A stretch of DNA of 64,000 bases from the NCBI RefSeq assembly GCF_963678635.1, contig NC_087063.1, positions 24,126,701 to 24,190,700 of the forward strand. Direction: 5' to 3'. The notes beneath the pieces were generated by a model, which was not told the DNA's origin, ran no database searches, and saw nothing but the letters and a program-made list of their open reading frames with translations. Position numbers and translations under genes: made by a program. Each line of letters starts with the position of its first letter. Positions within the stretch are counted from its first letter, which is position 1. Below, piece by piece: positions 24,907-36,615 of this stretch. The DNA is from Symsagittifera roscoffensis (Eukaryota; Xenacoelomorpha; Acoela; Convolutidae).

Positions 24907-25141
24907 GTAGTAGAAGCGCCTATGCAATTTCAAAATAGTGAAATTTCATTTGAAACTTTCATGTTTGGTACTATTTCCGTATATGGAAATCGCGATGACT
25001 CAATCTGCTTACTTCCATTTTCATTTAATCTCAAAATCATTTCTCTCCTTTCTCGTCATCTGATCAGTTCGCTCTTTAAAATGTAATCAAGAAAAAATGA
25101 TACTCCCAACTACATTGAATTTTAAAAAAATCAAATAAGAA

Positions 25142-25619
25142 ATGGGGGATTTATTTCGTTCCAAAAACCCTTCAAGGGTAAAAAATATTCTTCGAACCGT
25201 GCTTTCAACTCTTAAAAATAAATGATTTAGGACAATTTGAAAAGTCCCAAAAAGTCTATCTTAGTGAAAAAGAAGGAGAAGCAATATCGGCAATCCGGAA
25301 TACCGTTATTCACGATGCTGAAAACCTCGGACTTGTACCTATATATGAAGCCAAATCTGGCAAAGAATCAATTATGGATCAGGAGGTCGAAATCTGTAAT
25401 AGAGTATATGAAATAGCAAGATACAACTTGAGGAGGGTGTGTGTCACAATCAAAAAGTACATGAACAACCCGCTCTACAATCAGATTCGACTCTTCACTG
25501 CAAAACAGAATGAAGAAATGAAACAAGTTGCCTATGTCAACTATACTTTGAAAGAATTTAAAAAACTGTCGGTAAATTTGGGATATTTTATGTTTGTTGA
25601 TAATTGTAAACCTCAGTAA
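25142..25619 (+). pseudogene. Unknown intronless gene B, one frameshift
   Basis: I do not recognise the product. ATG at 25142 opens MGDLFRSKNPSRVKNILR and stays open to about 25220. A single-base shift in an A-rich run then leads into a frame that is open to TAA at 25617-25619 (YLSEKEGEAISAIRNT, then VEICNRVYEIARYN, MNNPLYNQIRLFT, ending FMFVDNCKPQ). The total is near 158 residues: hydrophilic, mixed alpha/beta in appearance, no signal peptide or membrane segment. Apart from the shift it is the best-kept reading frame between 20 and 30 kb. The start is not certain: an upstream ATG at 25097 is followed by a stop. It is divergent from gene A with about 275 bp between start codons. It is probably part of the same inserted element. 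Confidence 0.6.
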
Positions 25620-26038
25620 CATTTTGTGATGTTTTTGTTTGTTTGGTAATTGAATTATTATTGGTTCAAAACTACTTTTTTCTGACTGAAGTGTTCCTTT
25701 AGAGCCAGGATATCTGAGGAAAAGTCAGACAAAACATATAATTTAATAAAAATTGACAAATGACACCAATAACACCAAATAAAACCAATTTTGCAGTAAT
25801 TTTTCCAAAAGTTCCAGGAATTTTTTTAAATCAAATTTTAAGTAAATTTTGTCTTATTTGAACAAAATTACAAACAAGAATGTATATTTAATTGAAAATA
25901 TTATCTGTATTTTTTCGATTTTTTGATTTTCATTGGTTGTTTTCAATTTTTTTTGCCTTAATTTGAAGTTTTAATTGGCTTTATGAATTTTTTACTATAA
26001 GATGCTAATTAAGGGAAAACCTTTTATTAAGATTGTTA

Positions 26039-26400
26039 TTACAAAACAAAAATAAAAAGGAAACAAAAATTCGAGTTTTTTTCAAGTTTTGTTCTATATT
26101 TCAGTAAAACATATGGTTCTATCAAAACCGTTTTCAATGTCTGAGATAGACATTTATCAGATTTTAAGGTTGAACTACTACAAAAACCAAAAAATTGGTG
26201 AACAGATGACGTTGATTGAGAATGTTTTAGTTTTGAAATGTATAGAAACACAGAAAGTTCAAAAATGTTGTTAAAACAATGAAGAGGAGATTTCAGAAAA
26301 AAAATTTTGCCAGATTCATCAACAATGTTTTTATATTGAAAATTTAACTCAGGTTGAGTGGTCAATCAAAAAAAAAATAAAACAACGGAAGAGCCTTTGA
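26039..26400. other. Overlapping open frames of uncertain status
   Basis: The minus strand is open for 108 codons (26365-26039), and the plus strand for 61 codons (26089-26274) with further in-frame sequence after one stop. Neither shows a known motif. Because genes A and B lie close by, one of these may be another decayed gene of the same element, but I cannot choose the strand. Confidence 0.25.
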
Positions 26401-26667
26401 AATGAAAATTGAAGATAAGGAACATCATTTCGATTACTTTATTTGAATTTGATACAAACACAAAATCAAGATTTGTGGTAATTTTTTTTTCCTTTGTTAG
26501 AAAAAGAAAAAATCAAAAAAATTTCGGTTGAAACTTAAAAATTTGAATTTAGTATAGAAAGAATGATCTAAACAGGACTAGAAATATCATTTATGTCATT
26601 TTTTGTCAAATGCTTATGTTATTTATCTTGGAAAAAATCAATCAAATTGATTAATTGGGAAGCTTCA

Positions 26668-26885
26668 TGAACATAGATTGATTCTGATTTAATAAAATAT
26701 TTGAGAATCTGTAAATATTTCTTTCTGATTGGTTGATATCAAAATTGTTGAAAACTTCATTTTGAGTATAAGTTTGTTTCTGATTGGTTGATATCATAAA
26801 ATATAAAATTTTCTTTATAAGTAATGCTCGATTCCGATTGGTTATTATCAAATTTTTTGAAAGTTCTATGGTTATATTGGTCGAT
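26668..26885. repeat. Short tandem repeat around TTCTGATTGGTTGATATCA
   Basis: Three clear copies of TCTGATTGGTTGATATCA-like sequence (near 26731, 26782 and 26830) plus weaker flanking copies, about 50-65 bp apart. Low-order, diverged. Confidence 0.55.
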
Positions 26886-27079
26886 TTTCATTTCAGCTTA
26901 ATCAAACAGGATTATTTCCATTATGATTTTTTTTTCATATTAAAAACAATTGATTAAGAAATTTGCTGTTTTTCCGCTTTTCATTCATTTTCTGAGGCTA
27001 TCCAACTCTTCTTATCTAAAAATGTGGTATATTCTAAATCTCCCATTTGTTCTCAAGTTCTTTCTTTACTTATTGAGAT

Positions 27080-27245
27080 GCTGTCACTGAATAGAAACGT
27101 ACGAGTTGCATGTCTTGAATGGGGCAGAGAATGAACTCGCTAACACGTATCAAGACATCATAGAATCTGACGTGTTTTGAAGTGTTCGAACTGTAACTTT
27201 TATACATATAGCAGCTAGGAACTCACTTATCATGTCAAGAAGAAG
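27080..27245 (+). pseudogene. Coding-like scrap, possibly glycosyltransferase family 31
   Basis: One frame reads ELHVLNGAENELANTYQDII then ESDVF, TGA and SVRTVTFIHIA. The spacing E...YQDII..D resembles the conserved E...Y.DI...D stretch of beta-1,3-galactosyltransferases. There is one in-frame stop and no supporting exon nearby, so this is a weak call. Confidence 0.2.
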
Positions 27246-27699
27246 TATGCTTTTGTCAACATAATGTTAAATTATCTGCTCAGCAGTCTTCAAGTACACT
27301 CCAAGAGAAGGTAAAATAATTTTTTGTAAATTAAAAACATAGGAGAAATTACTATGAACAATAGTTTTTTTTGAGTCTGAAAAGTCTATACAATTGTAAT
27401 AAATATAAAAAACTCTAGTAAAAGTTAAACAGTTTTTTCATCATTATTCTTGGTCTATTTTTTCAAAGATTCTGATTGATAATAAAACCAGCACAGTCGA
27501 GTTAAAATTATCGTGAAACTTTCAATGAAAATCGATCCGAAAATCTTAATTCTACAGGAAAAACTCCATTGGTTGCAAATTTGCGGAGATTTTGTTGCAA
27601 CGGATTTGTAATAAAATTGCATAACACACGCCAATGAATCGTTTAGTACTTGTTGAAATATGTAAAAAACTGGATGTTTACAAAACATCGACTAATTGA

Positions 27700-30390
27700 A
27701 AGGTTTTGCCTAGTTGCCATTTTAAAGTTTTCCTTGCTTAGTGTTTCCAAAAGTGTTCAAGAGTAGTTCGTTTTTAAGCAAATATTGAGTGTTGATTTTT
27801 AAGAATTATGATTTCTACTGGTTTTATACTGTTTACAGATAATGAGGGTTGATTTATTAAGAATTATGGTTTTCTACTGTTTCTACTGGTTTTTCTACTG
27901 TTTATAATAATATACATCTTTCTCAGCCAAAAAACTACTTTCTCAGCCAAAAATTTTAGCAAAGGATTTTTGGCATAAATTCTGCTGAGGATTATTGAAC
28001 GTTCGTCATTTTTCTATCTAAAATTCAATTTTCAAGTGAATTTTTTTTTCAAAATGGATTAAGCTGGAAATTAGTAGATGAAACACAAACTGAGAAATTA
28101 CTAAGCTGAGATAGAATTGAATTTAATTCTTGAGGAGTTTTGAGATATTTTTTCTGAAGTTTAGCTTATAAACTGTATCTTGAGAAAAACCCAAAATTAG
28201 AATCTCAAAGACTTATAATTATGTGTACTTTATTTGAAAAGTTGCTATCATTTGGTATATGTATATAAAAATTCAGAAGTTCAGAGGATAATTTTTGTAA
28301 ATTTAACCCAATTCCGACACCTTTTGCTTTCAAGATCTAGATTTCATTATTTTGAAAAAAAAAAACAAAAAAAAATGACGCAGAAAGATCTTTAGAGAAA
28401 ATATTATAGAGCTTGCTAAAAATTTCTAAGCAAACTGATGCTTTAGCAAAACCAGATGCTGAAATTTTGAAATTTAACAAGAAAAAAATCATTTAGACAG
28501 TATAGGTTTTTTTCTGGTTAGTTTCAATGTAGATTTTGTTCTGGTTGGCTTCATTTTTTTTTCAGTTCGAAAAATAGGTAGAACTATTTAGTTTTTTGCT
28601 GAATAAATTCCGCAAAACTATTCAAATGTTACAATTTGATACTTGAATTCCTTTTCTAAATCAATTTTTCTTAGAAGTGATCTTTCAGAAGTTTTAAGAT
28701 GTTGCAGAAGTTAGGAACTAGGTTCCCTTGCATATTTCTACTTCCGAAGGTTCTCAGAATAAAATCAATAGAGCTACTCTTTGCTGGCTCCAAAAATTCA
28801 ACGTAAAAATACACTTTTATGTTCTCAATTTTTACAAATGCTTTGAAATGTTTGTACTAGCACCGGTTGCTTCTCACTTAGGCATTTTTTGAGAACACTT
28901 CCAACAAAAGTCAAGAATATAAAGCGATTTAATAACTATTTTGCAAGAAAAGTGATAGTTGATGATCCCAAAAATTTCTTTTTGGCTTAAATAGTTAGCT
29001 TTAGCAGCTGAACAAAGGAATCATTGCAAACTACATAGTAATATTAGACGTTCTAGACAGGTCTAGTTTTGTATCTGCCAGCAAATTGATCATTCAGTTG
29101 ATACTATTTTCCTCCTGAATTCGCCAACTAAATTTTCTTGCAAAGTGATTTCAATAGCGAAAACACGTATTATTCAGAAAGCAAGAATAATTTTAAGACT
29201 TAGAAAATTTCTACGGAAAAACTATAGAGAGAAGCAACAGAGAAATAATCATCAGTGATGAAGACAATTTTCTTGAATTTTATCCGATATCTAATATACT
29301 TCAAAAAAATACCCTATTTTTGTCAAATTTAGTATAAAACTATTCTATTTTCATCACTGATCTGAAAATTGGTATTTTTAACGAGAAAATTTTCTCAGAA
29401 ATAAGTAATTTTTGTACAAATTTGGGTTAATCAGTGAGAAAAAACAGTGAATATTGCTCTTTTTGTTCATTTGATTGAAATTCTTAGGTGAACTCTCCCT
29501 GAACTATTCAAAAATCCAGGTAATTACCTAAATAAAAGGTTAAAAGTGGAAAATATTGTATAAATTTGACTAATTTTTACTTTTTTTCCTCTCGAAAATT
29601 ACGATCAATTTTCCCGAGAAATCGGAATTTTCAATAGAGATTTAGCATAAATGAGCTTTATCTGTTAATAGCATTATATAACGTGCGTTTTAGCTCAAAT
29701 TAGTGTAAACTTTGCAGTATTTCACTTTTTTGAAAAAAAAGTTGTGTAAAAATCAATATTTTTATTCAAAATTTTGTATCATTGTCTCAACATGATGACA
29801 ATTAAAATACAACTTGGGACTAAATTTAAATTTGTATGTTTTTTTTATGTTTAGATCAATTACGACAAAAAAAATTTGATCAAAAAGACTTCTGCAAATT
29901 TTTCCAAAAAATTATATTTTTTGCACTTTTTTCCCAAAAACTTGAAATTTTTGCAACTTTTTTTTCAAAAACTTGAGAATTATTGAAGTTTCATTAAGTT
30001 TCAGCATAATTTCAGGTAGATTGATCACTGTTTCAAAAAGTAAGATTATCTAATAAATTAGTTAATAAGTCTAATTATAACAAATCTTATCGTGTTTTGA
30101 AGTTTTTTTTAGTTTCAGTTTTTTTGATAAAAAATGCCAATTTTTGCACAAAAAACTTTTAACACTAACTTACCATGAACTAAAAAACTATTTACATGAC
30201 CGTCGTTTTACAACAAACACGTAATTATTCAACGATTTTTTACCAATTAGATAACGCGCGTTAAAATTTTTGCGAAAAAACTAGACATTTCCACACAAAA
30301 TTCAAAAATTTTTCGTTTTTCTTTCTCTTACCATCACACTGAAAGTTTACCATTGGTATCCCCTATATTAATACATTGTAGACTCTATAC
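27700..30390. other. AT-rich DNA without recognised gene
   Basis: Homopolymer-rich sequence without long frames, splice-bordered exons or strong repeats. Nothing more can be supported here. Confidence 0.5.
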
Positions 30391-30459
30391 CCAAAGTTAA
30401 AACCTAGAACCGGGTAGTACCGAGGAATGCCCTTCGTAGGGGTTGCAAAATTTAAAGCT

Positions 30460-30745
30460 AAAAGACAGAAACATAGCCAACAGAGAGTTGCAAAAGAGTA
30501 AAAAAACGCAAGGACTTTCAAGAGCAATTTTTGATGAAAATTTTTGTGATAACATCATTTCAGTTCGAGAAAACTGGATCAACCGAAAATAGCCATTTAA
30601 AGATCGGAAAAGAGTAATGAATCAAGTAAATAATTTAAAAAACACTGATTTGTCTCAACTTTCGAATTTCGAAGAAAAAAGTAGATGCCCCTCAAGCTCT
30701 TTGAATTTCTAGAACGATTTATGATTGGCTGGCTTTTTTGAAAAC
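30460..30745. repeat. Old dispersed repeat (also at about 34375-34560)
   Basis: ACATAGCCAACAGAGAGTTG at 30471 matches ACAGCCAACAGACAGTTG near 34387. Further on, ATGCCCCTCAAGCTCTTTGAATTTC (30685) matches ATGCCCATGAAGCTCTCTAAATTTC (34510). A third weak copy starts near 37515. Diverged, family unknown. Confidence 0.5.
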
Positions 30746-31404
30746 TAGTTCTACGGAAATAATTGTTAAATGATCTTCAGTGTAAACACATTTTAGGAGT
30801 TTACTGTTTTGGCACTATTTCCTATTTTTTGTCGCTCAACGCCCTACTACGTTGTTGCTTCCTGATGGTTTTTAATAACTCTTCATACTCAGCAAAAAAT
30901 GAATTTTTTGAAACAGTGGTACATGTAACAGCTCTGATTTTTCCGTTTCAAAAAAAATTCGGCATATTGTTTGTTTGCTTATGTTTTGTCGGCTTAGTTG
31001 CCACATATAAAGTTTTTGCTGTATTAAATTTTCTTTTTTGCCGCTTTTGTTTTTTGATTTTTTTAGCCTAAAAATTTGTCGGCCTAAATGATTTCAATTT
31101 AATTGTCAGATGTTTACTCACCTAATTTTTGTGTCATTCGGTTGAATCATAACTTGATGTTTTTTTCCGAAATGCACAAAACATTGAAGACTTCAGAATG
31201 GAATTTATACTTCAAAGATTTTCATTTTCGCTCAAAAACGGTTTTTGAGTTTTCATTAACCGCGGACGATTAGGTTCATCGACGTGATTTTCCGCATTTA
31301 GAACATCATTTCAGACAACTTTATGAAGCTTTTTAGTTGTGATTTTAAAGAAAAAGTTTTGGCTCTCTTTTTTTTCCTGTCTACTAGCTTGCAATGCTAT
31401 TTTG

Positions 31405-31490
31405 TGGTTTCGCAAGTATCCTGTACACTTAGCCTGAAGGTAACGAATACACTTGGAATGGTAAAGATCCTGGGTCCTGGCAAAGGTCCT
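31405..31490 (+). repeat. tRNA-derived SINE relic
   Basis: CCTGTACACTTAGCCTGAAGGTAACG aligns with the 32096 copy, carrying an A-box-like TTAGCCTGAAGG. The B-box part is degraded. Called by comparison with the 32-kb and 39.6-kb copies. Confidence 0.4.
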
Positions 31491-32089
31491 GGGTTTTTTT
31501 TCCATCGGGAAATATTCCATTTCAATTAAAACTGTCGATCTAATATTTGTCTGCTCACGATTTGTCGGTCTAGTTGCCACATCTAGGGTTTTCTTATTTT
31601 CGCTGTAAATTTTTTTTGTAGTTGCTTTTAGTGTTGTAGCTTTGAAAAACCTGCCAAATCGAAATTTTTTTTTTTATTTTGGTTGTAATTTTACCAACTT
31701 GATTTATTTAAAACTAGTTTTTTTGGTTATTTTTTCGGCTATTTTTTCGGCTTAATTGGTTTCGGTGTAATTTATATCAAATAGTTGGCCTCTTACTGAC
31801 CAAAAAAAAAATTCTGAGGGGAGGAAGGATGTAATTTTTTTTATTTTGTAGAGTTTTTTTTTTTAATTTTGTTGGCATAAAGAGGTACTGTTCATGTGTT
31901 TTCGGCTTTGCTACCGCTTGGTTAAGTTTTGATCCGGTTCTTTTCTTACATTCTATTGTCTGGGTATGTTTTTTGAACAATTTTTTATTCCTTTTGATAA
32001 TCTAGTCGTGTATATACTTATTGCACCGTAAGCAACCTTTCACAGGACTCGTCGAATCCTGATGGTACCTTGGTTCATAACGAATTTAA

Positions 32090-32185
32090 ACTCCTTGCCG
32101 TCTCCTGTCTCCTTAGCCTGGAGGTAACTTATACGCCTGAGGTGGCAAAGGTCGAATATTCGAACTGACCAGGACCTACTTTTTT
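32090..32185 (+). repeat. tRNA-derived SINE relic
   Basis: Contains TTAGCCTGGAGGTAAC (A-box-like) and AAGGTCGAATATTCGAAC (B-box-like) about 30 bp apart, as in a tRNA-derived Pol III promoter. The acceptor-stem parts do not pair, so it is not a functional tRNA gene. Confidence 0.5.
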
Positions 32186-33049
32186 CTCAAACTGAAAAAT
32201 TGGCTTAATAATTGTCTATTTATGTTTGATCGGCTTAAATGCCTGATCTAAGAATTTTGTGCTGTTAGCAATTTACAAACAATTTAGATGCTTCAAGTGT
32301 TATAGCGTTTTTAAAATTGGGCCGGCTTGAATTTTCTACAGCGGTTCTAACTTTATCAGCTAAAATTGTTAAAATTTTATTTTATTTCAGTTTTGTTTTG
32401 TCTTTTTTCTTTTTTCTTTTTTCAGATTTTTTATTATAATTGTCGTTCGATGAGCGAAAAAGTTTTTGTGTACGCATGAGACACATAGTTTTTTTCTTTC
32501 TTAAGAATTTTTTTGATTTTTTTTTGGCATGAAAGGTGTCTCTTTTTTTACCGCTGAGTGAGTTTTGTTCCGATACCTTTTTTGCATGCTATTAACTAGA
32601 AATACTCAAACTCAACGCCATTTGAAATTTTTTAAAAAAATTTACTAAATTTAACTGAGAAAAAGCATTTGAATTTGATTTCAACTTTTTAAAATTCATT
32701 CTTCAACGGTTACAACGTTCAAAGTCATCAGAGAAAAAAAAATCAGAAATTTCACCCCAGTTTTTCGCGACACAACTTTTCGGAATTTGTAAATGTTGTT
32801 CGAATCTATACTGAAAAGGCTTCAACATAAAATATCACTCAACCCTGTCCGATAATTATTTGCGGCACCTCATTTTGAAAGGAAAAAAACTAAAACACAC
32901 CCGAAAATAAAAGTTTTCCCCATTTTCAATGGTCGGAACAAAAACATTGGGGAATTTTATTTTCCAATTGAAAAATCATTTTTTCCTGCTTTATTTTGAA
33001 GCTTTTAAGCTTAACTCCTCACTGCTGAAGCTCAATAAAAATTTCCTGG

Positions 33050-33840
33050 AACATCTATAATAAAAAAAGCTCCGTTCTGTTTGTTATAGAAGAATTATGC
33101 TGCACCACCATATAACTATTTTTCAAAACAATTTTCTAATTAAAATATTGAAGAAAATGAATAAAAATAGGATTCTAGTTTTTGTGATTTCAAAAAAGTA
33201 TTCAAAATTTATCAGGAACAACCATAATCCTAAAATGAAGTCTTCTCTGTTTGTTTTAGAGGGACTAAGCTGCTCAATCATCTGAGCAAAAACATTTTTT
33301 TGTTTTAAAATCTGATGAATTTGAATAAAAGTTATTATCGTGCATTCTTTGAGAAATAAATAATAGTTGTCGATTTTACAGCTTATTAATTACACTTTAA
33401 AAAAAATTTTGGTATTCTTATTGTGGCAAAATTGGTAAAAAAAGACAGTTAAAACGCTCTTGACATGAAATTTTGTTTCACTTGCGCTAAGATGAATGAT
33501 TTTGACTTCATATAATTTTTGTGTGCTGGAAAAAACAGTTTCATCAATTTCTTCTAATGTTTTTCTTTTATTAGAAGTTAAGTAAATATTCAAAAAAAAA
33601 TTGAAGAGCAAACTCCATGCCGCAAAACCAACCCGTGCGTCTAATTTTTGTGCAAACCTAGCGCAAATAATGGGTTTGAGAAAGAAGCTTGTTGTAGAAA
33701 TTTATTGTTTCTAGTACAACCATCTAAACAGAAATCAGCTAAGTAAATTACCAACACAGAAAAACAAAAACAACTGGAAGTAGCACCACTCTTTTGATAT
33801 CGAATTCTCTTGATGCAATAATTGCAAAGGGCTGAAAACA
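33050..33840. repeat. Diverged dispersed repeat (also at about 36765-37470)
   Basis: Shared landmarks in the same order include CTGTTTGTTATAGA near the start (33077 and 36780), AAATCTGAT (33308, 36830), CAGCTTATTAATTACA versus CAGCTTGATGATTACA (33379, 37059), and the ATGCCGCAAAACCAACCCGT versus ATACCGCAAGATTAACCCGT part (33616, 37311). Family unknown, no coding capacity seen. Confidence 0.5.
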
Positions 33841-34969
33841 ACTCCTTCTGCCTACAAGGGTTATTGAGATATTCAAAAACTGTTCTAATCTTTTCCCCTT
33901 TTTAAACTTCAGCAAAATTTCAAACCTTCAGGATCTTAATTTATTTTGCGTATCGCTATTTATTGGTAGATCTTTTATACCTAGTTTCAATGTTTTCCTG
34001 TTAGAAGTTTCTTGTTGCAAAATTCAAATTAGAATCCATACTAAAATCTTTAAACTAATATTTATTCCTTAAAATTAATAAAAAACATGAAGCACAAAGT
34101 TTTCATAAACAGTATTTCCAATGAGTACACAACTTCCACCTATGCATGGGCAAAAAGCGAAACTTAAAACAAATTCAAAAATCAAATTTTTATGAAAAAA
34201 AACACAAGGCAAATCGTCATTATAAAAAGCGGAAAAGTGATTCAAAGAGATTTAAAAAAAATCAGAAACTTTCTTCAAGAAAAAACTGGAATAGCGATTA
34301 AAACATCAAAATGAAACCAGTATTTTCAGCAATTTAATAAATGCGTTACAAAAACAATACAAAAATCCAAACAACAAACTGAAATACAGCCAACAGACAG
34401 TTGTAAAAAAGTCAATGAATGCGAATAAACAAAAACAAAAAATTGACTTAGTTTTTGAATTATGTTTTTCTTATTCAAATAAAATTCGAGTTTCAAACAA
34501 GAAATTATATGCCCATGAAGCTCTCTAAATTTCAAAAACAGTTTATAAATGGCATTTTTTGGATAAAATTAGTCCACATCAAGAAAACTTGATTTGTAGA
34601 AAAAGCTGGGAAATCTAAAAATCAAATTCCATTTTGGAAACTAGAAATTGATTACGTTTTTGTGCCATTCTAAATTTCTTAACTCGAGAGTGTTTTTTGA
34701 CTAATTTCTAGCAAGTGAACTTGAATTGAACTCCATATATACTCAACGGCATTCCTATGAGCATTTATAGGTATGAACGCACTCCTTTTGTTGTTCGAGC
34801 ATTTTAAGACTGTCCGTTTAAAAAATATTATGAACTATATTAGAGTCAGAACTACCTTCATCGAATCTTTATCGCAAAAGAAAAAAGCACATTAAAAACA
34901 ATTGACAATGAAATTTGTTAAAAAAGGGGAAAAATCTGAAAACGATGAGTGCCATTTTTACGGAAACAA

Positions 34970-35215
34970 TAAGCGAGTTAAATGGTTTTCAATGCAATTG
35001 AATTCAAGGAGTTATTTATTTTGGCCCTCTGTTTTTGCTCAAGGGCGGTTTGTCTAATTTTGGCGCTCTTTTCATTGGCCAATTTACCAAATCTCATGAA
35101 ACATTTTAAAAAGGTACCAGTATACAAATCTGATAGCAAAGTAGATCTATGCAACTATCATCCACCATCGATATGTGAAAACTTCAACAATTTTTTTTCG
35201 CAGAAATATTGAGTC
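34970..35215 (+). pseudogene. LINE reverse-transcriptase fragment
   Basis: A 76-codon frame from 34982 contains KKVPVYKSDSKVDLCNYHPP, the start of the fingers domain of non-LTR reverse transcriptases (typically VPIYK.GD...NYRPIS). It is followed by an FNNFFSQK stretch in the place of the usual 'skifEk' helix. The preceding helix-rich part fits too. The catalytic YxDD region is absent and the frame closes at 35212. A 5'- and 3'-truncated scrap; clade not assignable. Confidence 0.6.
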
Positions 35216-35696
35216 GGAGGTTACATTTATCAAGAAAATTTTACGATTTTTTGTTCGTGTTGAACTTCAAAAAATTGCCTTTTACTATTACTTAGATATG
35301 GTAAAAACACTGCCATGTAAAAAGATACAATTTTAATTTGTTAATACTGTCTAGATATGCAAAAATCACTTGTTAGCTCATTTTACGAAAATCAGAAAGT
35401 ATTCAAATTTTGAACGTTTTGGTTTACATTGAATCAATTACTTCTATCAAACCTCCAACAGATGTTATGGTTGGCTTTCCTATTTTTTTTCGGTGTTCAA
35501 CAATTTCAAGAATAAAACTTATTTCGGAAAACAAGTTAAATAACCTTTGCCCGACGTGTTTGAACTCATCAAAATCTTCCTGTCTATAACTGCTACAACA
35601 ATTTTTATTGTTTGATGTTGGCGCAGCAGCTTTTCAAGCACAACCTTCATAGATTAAACAACTCTTGCTATTCTTTGAAAGTGAGTTTTACAAATT

Positions 35697-35845
35697 CAAA
35701 CTCTGGAGTTTCAAACTGCTTGTTTGATTCATTTTCAAACAAATCAAAAAGGAAAACATGGAGAAATTTCTCTTTTTGAATGAAAATTCAGCTGTTTATT
35801 AGCTTTGTTTTTGACAACAAAATTTTCCAGAAGTATTAAGTACAG
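35697..35845. repeat. Direct repeat, copy 1 (copy 2 at 36616-36757)
   Basis: From CTCTGGAGTTTCAAACTGC through TTTTTGACAACAAAATTTTCCAGAA the two segments agree almost base for base over about 145 bp. They flank the fold-back and the TCCAGACTT-type repeat between them. Confidence 0.7.
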
Positions 35846-35865
35846 ATTTCTGAAAAATTCTTACA

Positions 35866-36085
35866 AGTTGTTTATGCTATCACGTTCAGCTTTTGGATTT
35901 TGACTTTCAATTTTTTGAGCTCGATTTAAGTTCATAAGCCTTATAGTCACATTATAAGGCTAATGAACTTGAATCCAACTTAAAAAAAATTGAAAGTCAA
36001 ATTCCAAAAAATCAACATGATAAAGTAAAGTCAATTTTCAAAAAATCATCATGATAGCGTTAACAACTTGTAAGATTTGTTCAGA
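35866..36085. repeat. Fold-back element
   Basis: ACAAGTTGTTTATGCTATCA ... TTGACTTTCAATTTTTTGAG ... CATAAGCCTTATA meets its reverse complement TATAAGGCTAATGAACTTGA ... TTGAAAGTCAA ... ATGATAGCGTTAACAACTTG. The arms are about 95 bp. One arm with the same inner order also occurs at 39927-40015, so it is a dispersed palindromic element. Confidence 0.7.
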
Positions 36086-36086
36086 A

Positions 36087-36615
36087 AAAGAAAAAACCAC
36101 CTAATCTAAATTGGTGGCTGCGCTTAACTCATTGGCAATCAAATGGAAAATTTGTTTTAAAAAAACAAGGCAATTTTTGCAAATGTAAAGTTACATCTTA
36201 CATCTGAGAAACCATAGAGTAGAATGTGTTTCGAATTGCGTCCAGACTTTTGCGACTCTATGTCCAAACTTAAGAGACCAAATTTTGTTATGTTCAGATT
36301 TTCGTGACCCCCGGCGTGACTTTTGCGGCCCACTGCGTGACTTTCGCGACCCACGATGTGGTTTTCCCAATTACATGTCCAGACTTCCCAGACGCAAACT
36401 CTCGGCGCGACTATGCAATTTGGGCCTGGATACGGATAAGGCGCTTTTTTCAAAGTCTGAGCATGAGGGACCTCGATCCGAATCAAAATTGTCAGAAAAA
36501 TTTCGATCTCTTCTTATTGTTGAAATTAAAGATAATTGATTCAAAATTTTTTTATCAGCATGTCGCATATTTTTGCGTAAAAGTCAAATTAAGGCACAAA
36601 AATTTTACAAATTAA
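36087..36615. repeat. Dispersed repeat (copy 2 at about 40018-40425)
   Basis: The two copies share ACCAC(C/G)TAATCTAAAT, GAGAAACCATAG(A/G)GTAGAA, TTTCGAATTG, GTCCAGACTT, CTCTCGGCGCGACTA and CATGAGGGACCTCGA in the same order. Internal GTGACTTTTGCGGCCCACTGC-type units (36317-36362) are short tandem copies. No protein function. Confidence 0.65.

Noticed and set aside
36304-36420. Plus-strand frame with GVTFAAHCVTFATHD, which looks like the catalytic-His motif (AAHC) of serine proteases.
   Set aside because: It is made by short tandem units (GCGTGACTTTTGCGGCCCACT and GCGTGACTTTCGCGACCCACG) inside a dispersed repeat that also occurs at 40.1-40.3 kb, on the strand opposite to the nearby protease gene.
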